Below, in pieces: positions 1 through 10,424 of a stretch of DNA of 64,000 nucleotides. The stretch covers positions 119,869 through 183,868 of the forward strand of contig JASANC010004932.1 of NCBI GenBank assembly GCA_030248135.1, read 5' to 3'. A model generated the notes under the pieces. The model searched no databases. It saw nothing but the letters and a program-made list of their open reading frames with translations, and was not told the DNA's origin. A program made the translations under genes and the position numbers. Each line of letters begins with the position of its first letter. Position 1 is the stretch's first letter. The stretch comes from Theristus sp. LFF4_11 (taxonomy: Eukaryota; Nematoda; Chromadorea; Monhysterida; Xyalidae).

Positions 1-1145
1 GTATTCGTCCTGTTGGTGGAGGCCATGTGTGGGGGGGGGGGATGCGCTGTGTCTGAAAGGGTCGGGGAAAAAATTTAACTAAATTTCAGAATCTACGAAT
101 AGAACTATCGTGAGAAACGTTTTTGTTCGACTGAGTTTCGAAGGTGGAAATTTGAATTTCAGATCAAAAATTGAAAGGCGACATTTGAAACCAGGTCAAG
201 CTGAATTTTGAGAAATGCCCAATTTTTTGCCCAAAAAAGGATCGTGGCAAAAAAATAAAAAACCTCCGAATGAAATTACCCCAGGAAACTATTTTTGTTT
301 GGTTGGAAACAACTTTAGACAAAAATTGCCCATTTTTTGCCCAGGTCGGGGCAAATTAAATTAAAACTTAATTTTCAGTTACGAAACAATTTCAGACAAA
401 AATTGAAAAATAAATTTGAAAAATTTAAAACGTCTTGCAAATGAAGAGCGGTATGACTAGCGCTCGTGGCCAAAAAATATGAAATTTTGACATTTTGGGC
501 AAGTAGCAAAAAAAACGATCCTACTAAGTTCCTGAATTACCCCAGAAAATTTTTCGACTCGGGGGGGCGAAACACCTACGGGTAACCCGAGTTAGGTATT
601 GGGGGGGGGGGTTTTGTTTGGTTATGAAACAACTTTGGAAAAGGTGGCCGACGGGCAAATAAGACCGGACTTTGACTACAGCGACCAATCGACCGCTTTT
701 TTTTTTGAGGGGGGGGGGGGGGGGGGGGGGGGCGCTTTTAAACAATTTACACAAATCCGAAGGGGGGGGTAACACACGTGAAACAGGAGAACAAATTGAA
801 CCAGATCCACTGACTTTTTGGTGGTATTAAATTTAGCAAATTTTCAGTTGTGCCCAGGGGGTTTTTGTGAAATTCTGGCTTGTACGACAGAAACTTTAGA
901 AAAAGGCCCATGCTCTAACGGTTGTGGCAAAAAATTTTCGCAATATTACAGAAAGGGGTGGGGGGGGGGGGGGGGGGTTACCCCAGGAAAATTCTGGTTA
1001 TGACGATCATGAAATTTCTAAAATCGTGCCCGGTTATAATTTTTGGGCTATTTGTAAAATAGGGGGTGGGGGGTGGGGGGGTGGGGGGGGGGGGGTGGGG
1101 GGGGGGGGTTTTGTGCCAAAAAAGGCTCGTGGCAAAAAATGTTGA
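1..1145. repeat. Degenerate repeats with long poly-G runs
   Basis: No gene is supported here. The stretch repeats related phrases such as ATTACCCCAGGAAA, TTTTGTTTGGTT..GAAACAACTTT and AAAAAAGG(C/A)TCGTGGCAAAAAA at irregular spacing, interrupted by uninterrupted G runs near 28-40, 601-612, 710-732, 957-977 and 1062-1110. It looks like a decayed tandem or interspersed repeat. The G runs could form quadruplexes or be assembly-prone homopolymers. Confidence 0.6.
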
Positions 1146-1702
1146 ATTTTTAAAATCTACGGCTGAAAGTTTTTGCCAGGTATTTTCCTGAATTTTTGTC
1201 TGCCAGGGTCGAAAATCGGATTCTACATCTAAACTTCCTGAGGTGACCCCGTGCTGGGTATTTTGGAACCAGGTCAAAACCTTTGATTTTGTAAATGCCC
1301 AATGCCCGAAAAAGTCCGGCAAAAAAAGTAATTGGTTTTTTCGGATCAATTTTAGCCGAAAAGGCACGTGGAACACAAGCCGGTTGTCACCACTGATACT
1401 GAGAATTATGTAGGTGAGATTTTTATGTTGGTAGAAATTTAAAGGGGGGTTGGGTTGGGGGGTGGGTGCTGGGGCAGGAAACTTTTTTTTTGACTACAAT
1501 GCGGTATTGAGGTAAAAGGGGGTGTTGTGACAGTTAAATAGATTGCTGAAGTTTGTAAAGGCTTTATTTGCATATGTTTTTTTTTAGAAATTTGTCCGCT
1601 CGCTTCGCTCGCTCGCGCATCCGCATGATCTCTTTGAGATATGCTGATCGTCAACATATTGAAAGTGCAATAGTTATAACTTTTATGCTGTATCCAGTTC
1701 AG
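1146..1702. other. Non-coding stretch upstream of an unrecognised 3' gene end
   Basis: AT-rich sequence with a poly-T tract ending in AG near 1569-1586. The following 90 bases stay open in one frame, but no donor there joins the next exon in phase. It may contain an upstream exon of the gene ending at 2323. Nothing else was recognised. Confidence 0.3.
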
Positions 1703-2323
1703 ATTTGTTGCTTCTTCAAACAATGTGTTTACTGGATTTCATTTTGAAGCACAGTATCTGTCTGTGCGTACGGCTTTTGAAACACATCTTCCGTGTGCGC
1801 AGCCATTATTTACAGAGGAAACCCGCTGGCGACTATTCAGGCGAAGTCTGTCTCATAAATCACCTAATTTGCCGATTTTGCCTGATTTGCATGTGATAAG
1901 CGGGTGGATATCCAAAGCTCACAGTGCATATGTAGAAATCGCTGGGGAGTATTTGAGTTATTGATTGCCAGTTCATGTACGGATCCAATAATAATCGTTC
2001 AAATTGAACTTGATCAAATTTATGGGCACACAAACACGCGCTCAATCGATCGTCCAGCATTGCAGCAGTGTTCATTGTTGTTGTCCAACAATGCAACCAC
2101 ACTGAGATTTTTTCAAAACGTCTTAGGTGACTTTTGACACTTCAAAACTCAAATATTTATTAATAGGTGTCCAGCAGAAAGCTTTCTGGTGTCTGGAGAT
2201 GAAACTGTCTCAAAACGGTTGTCAGCAGCACTGAAAAAGCAATATGTTGATGCTTTAGAAAAGAACACCCAATATAGGGATGTTATGCTTGGCAGGCGAC
2301 TTCAGCTATCAAATTCAATATAA
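1703..2323 (+). CDS. 3' end of an unrecognised protein-coding gene (two exons)
   Basis: Two exons fit together. Exon 1703-1948 follows an acceptor ending TTCAG, and its donor is GGGGA|GTATTT. Exon 2167-2323 follows TTAATAG and ends in TAA at 2321. The join is in phase and gives about 130 residues without a stop, ending in a charged stretch (KKQYVDALEK) and LQLSNSI. An AATAAA signal lies at 2389. I do not recognise the protein. The upstream exons are not resolved: the frame is closed by a TAA at 1677, which forces the acceptor at 1702. Chance cannot be excluded for such a short model, but open frame, splice signals and a polyadenylation signal agree. Confidence 0.42.
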
Positions 2324-2539
2324 ATACCACAGTGCTTTGTGTCTTTTTGGCAAATTAAATTAAAATTAATATTAAATTTTGAAAATTGAATAAAAACAAA
2401 TTAAAAATTAAGAAAATTAAAAAAAAATTGTGAAAACGTTGTTTTTGCAATTTTTCTGAATCGAAAATTTTGGTGTCATCCAAAATTTTTAGCTGTCTCA
2501 AGTCCTGGTAACGAAGACAGGCAATTAGCCGCGGTGTTC

Positions 2540-4170
2540 CTCTGCATAATCACCTGTGTTGTCTCACTGTGAGGTTTCTCAAGAGAAACAGCCGTATCCT
2601 GAACCTCAGACGCACAAAAAAGCGTGTTTGTTTATGAGCGCGGGCACCGTTTATGAGCACACACACTCAGCGCATCTCAATCCGTGCCATAGCCGTTCGG
2701 TGTCTCCGTGTGCTCGACAACACAGTCCGCATACTAAATCATCTGCCGAACATACACAACGAATGCTTCATACAAGCAACAACCTTGTGTCCTAGTAGAC
2801 ACACGTCCACGCATGATGTAGCATCGCTGCAAAACCTCGAAACAAACAGCCGACAACTCTTGCGGGGCTCAGCACCGTGCGCACCATACGCAATAACTTG
2901 AGTACAAGGAATAAGATTGAACGCACGTGCCTCGCGCACAAACATATAATAGATCGATACAAAAGCACGGGCTGCTGCAAACACGGTGAACATGTGCCAT
3001 GCATACACATCTGGGCAGCTTGTAAAATGTGTGCGCTGGCAAATATGCGTCGGACGCAAGATATTGCGCTTGTTACAGTGGAATACGCCAACGTGTGCGT
3101 GTGTATATCAGTCACATAGGGGCACGCAACGCTGCGCGCTGCACTTTTCGAGCGTGGACATGGCGCATAGAAACAACAATCATACGCGTTGTTCAGGGTG
3201 GCATGTGGCTGCGAGAGATATGTACTGTATATATACGAATCCGTTTGCGACTCCGTGCTCATGTATGTGCATTGCGCTGTACGATATCGCGGTGCGCAGC
3301 ATATCAGCGACATGGCAGGCACTATGACATTCATATTAGCACGCACCGAATCGACTGAATTGCAGCAGCGCAGCCCGCACTGCTGAGCTACCACGTGAAA
3401 TGGCTGCTATCTGGCGAACGGCGAATGAAGATGGTCGCTTGTGCCCGGATATACATACACATGTTCTCGAATATATTGCATAATGATTGTAACTATGACC
3501 GCGATCAGCGGATGAACTCTTGAGAAGCGCAGGACATCACCGCGCACCACTCCTTTTACAATTCCGATCACCCTGTGTGCGTGGCCTGCGCCGCCAGCGC
3601 ACGTTGCAAGCGTGTCGGACTCGAACCGGCTGCTATATATGGTGCTCTCATTACTGTCATTATCAGTAAGTTGTATTGCGAGCACACGAACATGTACACT
3701 TGTTATGTATGCAGTGCACGTGCGCGGCGTCAGTTCATCAACGCCTTCGACACACATTGCACATGGCATATCATGTAAACAAGTGATCTGCCTCAGCCAA
3801 CGGCTCGGCGTGTGTGTGTGCCTGTGCCTGTCCGGCACCCGATGCACATTGTCGAGGCGGCCTTTGATATGTGTCACTTCGATGTGTAATGATTGTGTTT
3901 GCAGTCATCTGAGGTGCATTCATGGCATTGCATGCGAACGACAGTGCACTTTGTTTCTGCAGTACATATTGCTGATGCTGTTGGTAGTTTTGCAGTTTTT
4001 TTGTTTGGGACGCAGCTTACATGCTTGCGCCAGTCGACAAATATATCCACAGCTGTAAATAACGTCAGTTCTTTTTCTCTCAATATTCAAACGCGCCAGC
4101 CGCACCCGGACGCAATTTTGCGCATGCCCATCACGCAATCATGCTCCACTCCAACTGTGTTTGTTTAGTT
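2540..4170. other. Compositionally distinct segment rich in CA/TG/CG steps, no gene assigned
   Basis: This 1.6-kb block is richer in G+C and in alternating purine-pyrimidine tracts than its AT-rich flanks, for example around 3088-3106, 3222-3240 and 3811-3830. It is open over long stretches in several frames of both strands at once, up to about 200 codons on the minus strand. That is what skewed dinucleotide use produces, not what a gene looks like. The conceptual proteins are low-complexity (Cys, His, Thr, Arg) and match nothing I know. Confidence 0.5.
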
Positions 4171-5735
4171 TCATTTTCATTGGGGTGCTGGGTTTTTGGT
4201 CTATTTTTTAAACCACTGGTTTTTTTTCAAGCGGTTCGCAAATTTTAGGTTTCCCAGGAGGGTTTTTTTTATTTTTTGGTTTGAACATTTGCGATATCTC
4301 TCTCGTTATCTGATGGAGATAAAAAATAATGCAGCCCAAACGTGCAGTTCTTCTGCAACAACGCACATTGACGTCAAATAACGTGCATCAGATCAACTTT
4401 ATATCACTTATTTTTTACATGTATGTCGGGTGACGCCAATGATCTGATCAGCAAAACGCGCTTTCAGCATTCCCGTTGCGGTTTCATGTTTTTACTTTGT
4501 TGAAATCAATATTAAACAAATGGAAAGCCTAAAAAACAAAAAAAAACTGCGTGTGTTCGTTTTTGTCACGGCTGTTGATTGCCACTCACTTTTGCGATCC
4601 GCAGAAATAAAATAAAGATGAGGCAACCAAATTACGGAGTACCCAATTTCACTCAAGCGAATGAGACTGGAAACACGATTAGAATGAGACGAGAGTGTTA
4701 TGGCGCCAGGATAAAAGCAGGTTTGCAGCAGGAGTGTCAATATAAAAATCACTAAGTGATGTTTTCATGCCCTGGGTTCTGAATTTGTGGCTGTGAATAA
4801 AAATCCATCTCCTTCGACCGCTTTTTTGCCTAGGATTAGAGTTAGCATGGAGAATAAAACCGGTGTTTTCTAAAAAAGGGTTTATTTACGTTTTTTTGCG
4901 AAAGTAACAAAACACTTCTTTACCTTTAAATTTTTCCTAACTTTAAAACTTCAAAACTATTGGCTGGCTGATATCGCAAAATGCAAGATATTACATTTGG
5001 GAAACCTGAAAAAATTGAACTGCGGGAAACTGGATTTGTGAAATGTCAGATTTACTTTTTTGCTCCTTCAAATACTAATTTGGACTGTATTTGTGGTTTT
5101 TGATAGGAAGGGACAACTTCTGACAGCTTTTGGGTGCTGAAAAAAAAACGCAATTTTAAAACGAAAATAAAACTATTTTTTTCTGGTCATATTAAAAAAA
5201 CGGTTTTTTACCAACCCTAGTGCCTAGTATTACTCTTGTTCTCGCTCTTTGATTCCGTGCCGTTTTTGAAGTAGCACATTTGAAATTGGTGCACCGCATG
5301 AGACAAATGTTTTTGCGGGAACGTTGTTCTTGTTTGAAAGCCAATACTGCCGGTCCACGCATTATTGCGTGAAGCGCCCTTTTGCTGTTGCAATACGTAA
5401 TCATGTTTGCCGTCCAGTTTCAGATTCACAACAAAAGTCATATCTGGTGTTGTTCGATTTCAACCAGCCAGGAGACCGATTCACTTTATTACACTGTACT
5501 TTTTCAGCCCACCCCTTCGTTGCACATTCATTGTCGATGCGTTGCCGTGCTGAATGTTGCGCTCCACTGTCAGTGCTCGCATAGAGGCAGCGAACCGCGG
5601 TGTACGAAAGAAAGCATAACAAACGTTCTGCGATTTCCGTGAACAGCGACAAATTTGGATATTCGCTACCTGCGTCGGTCACACATTTGTTGTGTGATCA
5701 GCGCCAAATCATAAGTCAGCATTTTTCGCTACGCC
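4171..5735. other. AT-rich intergenic region and 5' flank of the G alpha gene
   Basis: Mostly AT-rich sequence with T/A homopolymers. Short open frames on both strands carry no recognisable motif or splice structure. The last few hundred bases are the likely promoter and 5' UTR of the G alpha gene starting at 5736. No distinct element was identified. Confidence 0.4.
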
Positions 5736-8565
5736 ATGGGCCGTTGTATGTCGAAAGAGGAAAAGGAGCAGGGCAAACGGAACCGTCGCATCGACGACGA
5801 CCTCCGCAAGGATCGCTCCATGAACATGCGCATCATAAAGCTGCTGTTGCTCGGTGAGGCTGCGCTGGTTGCTCAATAATTGCTGGGCATTATTAAGTTT
5901 AAGAACAAGTCCGACATGTTGCGGTCTGTTTTGGTGTGTAATATTTGTCAGGAGTCATGGTTGTCTTTATTCGATTGCGGGACGCGTTTGGAAGAAATCA
6001 TTTCACGACACGACCAGTACTTTCATAAACTATACATGGCTTTCTGTTTGTAGGTGCTGGTGAATCGGGCAAGTCGACAATATTGAAGCAAATGAAGTGA
6101 GTTACCACTTGCAGCGTTCATCATCATTGGTCAGGGGTTTTATCTATTTCTTGCTTGATCAATTTCAGAATTCTGCACAAGGACGGTTTTTCACAGCAAG
6201 ACTTCGAGTTGATCAGGCCCGTTGTCTACAGCAACACCATCCACTGTATGCTCGCGATACTGCGCGCCATGTACACGTTGAACATTGAGTTCAATGATGC
6301 GGACAGACAGGTTTGTGGGGAGGGGGGGGGGGTGATCGACCATGTATCCTCACTTTACTCCACGGCGCTTCACGTCAAATTTAAGGAGCAAAAACAGCAA
6401 TGCTTTCTGCTTTGTTTCACTTCAATTCACGTGAAATGTGCTCATTCATGACTACGACAGGCCGTGACGTGACGTAAAGGGTATATATGCTTGCATAAAT
6501 CTCAAAATCAATTTGAAAAAGCTGTTTAACTAACACCAAAAATAGCGTGCGTTACAGCGCGATGCGCAAGTGGTCTACGCGACGGTGCACGCACAGAAGG
6601 ACTCGGAAGCATTCAGCGAAACATTGGCGTCGTCGATGCAGCGTCTCTGGGCGGATGCCGGTGTGAAACTGTGCTACAGCAGGAATAACGAATATCAAAT
6701 TGACGATTCCGCTCGATAGTATGTGATTTCGTTTTCATTTCAATTGGTTTCATTCACTACGGATCGGGTAGCGTTTATCACGGCAAGAGTGAAATAATGG
6801 GCTTCTGTAACCGTCTCTGACAGGCCCATTCATGCACGCGCGCGCTGACGCGCAGGCGTCAGCTTCAACATGAATGATAAAGCACCATAAAGTAAAGCCC
6901 TGCTTTGTTTCGTAAACTTCATTCATTGATGCAAGCGCGCGCTGACATTGATTGTACGTCTTGCTGGTTTCATCGATTGCTGATGTGGATCGTTGTTTCA
7001 AACATTCGTGTGCCAAAATTTCATTTTGCACACAAGCCGCTGCGGCGTTCTGAGTCCGGACATCACTGGTGCAACGGTTGACGCAGCTTCATTTCATGAT
7101 TCATGCTGGCGCGCAGCAGCGCGTGCGCCATGAATGTGCGCGTGCTCTAACACGTGAAGCACGCTTAAAGCTTCATTCATGGACCAAAAACATCGCAACT
7201 TCACGTGCTAAAGTGATGCTTCGCTTCAGCTTCCTCGATAATCTGTCACGAATCAGTGGTGCAGATTATTTGCCAAATGAACAGGACCTACTGAGGACAC
7301 GTGTAAAGACAACGGGCATCACTGAAGTGCTATTTGAATTGAAAGGCCTCACGTTCAGGTCTGTTTCAACGATGATTATAAAAGATACCAGATATTTTTA
7401 ATAGGAGTTTCGTTCAAATTTTTTATGGTAGGAATTGTATTTTTTATGGTATGTACAGGGTAATCGACGTCGGTGGGCAGCGATCGGAAAGGAAAAAATG
7501 GATTCATTGTTTCGACAACGTGAATGCGATTATATTCATCAGCAGCCTCAGCGAATACGACCAATGCCTCCGTGAGGATAACTGCACGGTCAGTGACTAG
7601 CCACTCGAGTAGTCCACTCGTTTTCGTACTATTTATTCCAGTTCTATAAAATACATAAATGTTTATTTTGTTGGTGTTTGAGCCTCAGAGGTTCCTCAAC
7701 TTTAGTGCTCAATAGAAATTCGTAATGCAACTCATGTTTTTTTTGCAGAATCGCATGCAAGAATCATTGAAGCTGTTCGATTCGATCTGTAACTCACCGT
7801 GGTTCGCTGATATTCACTTCATATTATTTCTGAATAAAAAAGACATTTTCGCCGAAAAAATTCCCCGTTCGCCATTGACTGTCTGCTTTCCTGAATATAA
7901 AGGTATGAACGTTTTCCGTTTTTTTGTAGAACACTATCCATCGGTGTTTGTTTAGATGTGTAGTTCATCATCATAGTTTTTGAGCTCGTTTATACAGTTG
8001 TTCCAACAATAACCAAACCAACTTCAAAAAAATACAACGCAAAATGTTTTTTACGTGACTCACCACTCGATTTATTGAGGAAGTCGTAAAAATTTATTGT
8101 TCTTATTTGTTTGAACACTGTTTCTCAACGTAATTATGTTTCTCGATATGTTGCATGAAAAATTAAAGTTTTGCACGATTGCAACATTTTGAGCATGTTC
8201 GCGCTATTCATTAAGCTTATCTAGTGACGGTTAGCTATGTTAGTGACGGACGCTTTATGTCAACATAGCATGCGTCAGAAAATACTCCTTCATGAATGCC
8301 GCTCTATTCTTTTCACGTTCAGAGAAAATCGTATAGTTGTAAAAAGCAACAGACCAACTTATGAAATGAATTTCCAGGCCAACAGACCAATTCGGAGTGC
8401 GTTCACTACATCGGCTGGAAGTTCGAGCAGCTCAATCGGAACACGTCACGTGACATCTACTGCCATCACACATGCGCCACCGACACCAACAACGTGCAGT
8501 TCGTGCTGGACGCCTGCTTGGACATGATCATTGCGAAGAATCTCAAGGCGATGGGACTCGTATGA
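5736..8565 (+). CDS. Heterotrimeric G protein alpha subunit, Gi/o-like
   Basis: Membrane-anchored GTPase switch that couples seven-pass receptors to effectors. Eight exons: 5736-5853, 6054-6096, 6169-6310, 6546-6718, 7230-7358, 7459-7588, 7749-7902, 8378-8565; the spliced frame gives 358 aa, a typical length. Visible motifs: MGRC start (Gly2 for myristoylation, Cys4 for palmitoylation), P-loop GAGESGKST at 40-48, switch I RVKTTG with catalytic Arg183 and Thr186, switch II DVGGQ with Gln209, NKKD at 274-277, TCATDT at 328-333. Body similarity ([22 protein letters not shown]) points to the Gi/o class. The tail ends KNLKAMGLV: the cysteine four from the end that Gi/o proteins ADP-ribosylate is Met, so it should resist pertussis toxin. 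This suits a divergent invertebrate G alpha rather than Go or Gi itself. Intron 4 (6719-7229) holds GC-rich short palindromes. Confidence 0.95.
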
Positions 8566-10424
8566 CAACGGCACGCTCGACCAACACTGCAGTGTCCATT
8601 TTGCTTGAAATGGACAATGATACAAAGTTTCGGTCAAAAGTTTCGTTGCTGTTACACGCCCGCCCTGTCCAACTGTGATGACATCATTGTCTGATCTCAT
8701 TGCACCTTGTTATTTCAAGAATTATGCCATACACACAGTATGTGAACACATGCCAACTTTGGGAATTGTTTCCATTGAAGCAACATGACCGCAATGGAAA
8801 GGATGGAAGCTTTTTCTCAGTGTTTCTGACTTGTGTGACACATCGCTACATTATTAGTGAGGGCAATGTCTTCCAGACCAGAGCTTTAATTACTATTGGA
8901 CAAGTAGGGCGACAGATCTCGTATTTCTATTGGGTACCATTATCATTACCATGGTGTAACAGAAACGTTTTGCACCGCGCTTGTTGTGATCATTATTGTG
9001 CGATTACTGATAAAAACATTCGATATATCAGATTTTATAACGACTCACTTGTGACTGTGAATTGTGATTTTGGTTCCTTAAGTCAATCACTATATCAGTA
9101 CTTACTTTCACAAAACATCGTTTTTTCATCATTCAAGCATTCCATTTGCTGTAAAAACAATCCGACGTGATGAAACAATTTTTGTGACTTCCTTTTCACA
9201 TTGAACAGAGTCAGAAAAAAGTCTCATGAATGAATGATCAATTTTCGTGTCATAACGGTCATATTTTTGATTTTTGTTTTTCATTCGTTGAATGATGTAC
9301 AAAAAATAAATAACAATATTGTATATTTTGGTTTGATGACTATATTTTCTTGCAAACATATACGTTTTCGAGAGTATGTCGCGTTGAGTGCAGCCTTGCA
9401 AATATGTTGCAGGTGAACGAGCCACAAACGACTGGGTTTGGGCACACGTTTTACATGGCATCAACCTTGATTTTCGCTATGAAAACATTGATAAAATCAC
9501 GCTGCTTTATAAAGTAACAAAATGATACTGAGCAAGTGTATACGCTAGCTCTGTATTTGTAGTTCAGCAAACATGAAAACGCCGACCGTTTATTTGAGAC
9601 TTCAAGTCAAGTTAAGTCAAAAGACAGTTAAAAAAATTTTTGCGCACAATATGGAGAGACACAAAACTTTCAAAATGCCGCAGGAAAATCTGAAGGTGAC
9701 AAAAATAGGTGCTGACGCGCTGATCAAACTTTTCATTGCAAAGTTAAATCATTTTAACGCTCAAAATTGGCAAAAAAATTAAAGAAAATTACCCCTCGCG
9801 GCCTCGACTCGACGGGAAAAATCGTTTTGTTAAAAATTTTAAAAAAATCCTATTTTAAAAAAGATTTTTGTTCAAAGTTTAAAACAATTTCGATCCCAAA
9901 CACGTGAAGTGAATGTGCAGCACAACACAAATACAAAATATTGAACTTTTCATTTTATTTTTTCCGTGAAAAAAATTAGATTACGAATTTCACGAAAAGT
10001 CTATCAAATCAAAATCAAGTCAAATTTTACACGAAAAAAAATTCCCGGAAAAAATTTCCATGATGGAGAAGATAGAAGAATTCAGCTGCATCTTGCGACT
10101 TGCATACCAGCATAGCAGTTAGCAACAGTAGTACTGTAGTACCATGATTTTTGATTTTGATTTTTCTTTCTTTTTTCGGTATTTTGGCTTATTATATTGC
10201 GATCAATTGGCTCCCAGCAACGCCAGCATAGCAGCTGGCTTCCTTTGCTATCAATTAATTAGCAAGCAACTAGGTTGTACCAACTATAAATAAAAAATTA
10301 TTTTATTTTTAGCTTAGCACCAACCTGTCACGCAGTCACTTCGACGCCACCACCAAGCGGGCGATCCTCTGCTCTGCAAGAAGTCAATTTTATCAATTTG
10401 CCGACCCAAAAAAACCAAAACAAA
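8566..10424. other. Intergenic region between the G alpha and BicD genes
   Basis: AT-rich. A 156-codon open frame at 8700-9170 lies in the likely 3' UTR of the G alpha gene and has no recognisable motif. AATAAA-like signals occur near 9304. The phrase CCAGCATAGCAG occurs near 10108 and 10221. The last 100 bases are the likely 5' UTR of BicD. Confidence 0.4.

Noticed and set aside
2792..3394. 200-codon minus-strand open frame in the compositionally skewed block
   Set aside because: Equally long frames overlap it on the other strand, there are no splice or domain signals, and the residue mix follows the dinucleotide bias.
8700..9170. 156-codon plus-strand frame after the G alpha stop
   Set aside because: It lies in the likely 3' UTR, with no motif and an atypical composition; probably chance in AT-rich DNA.
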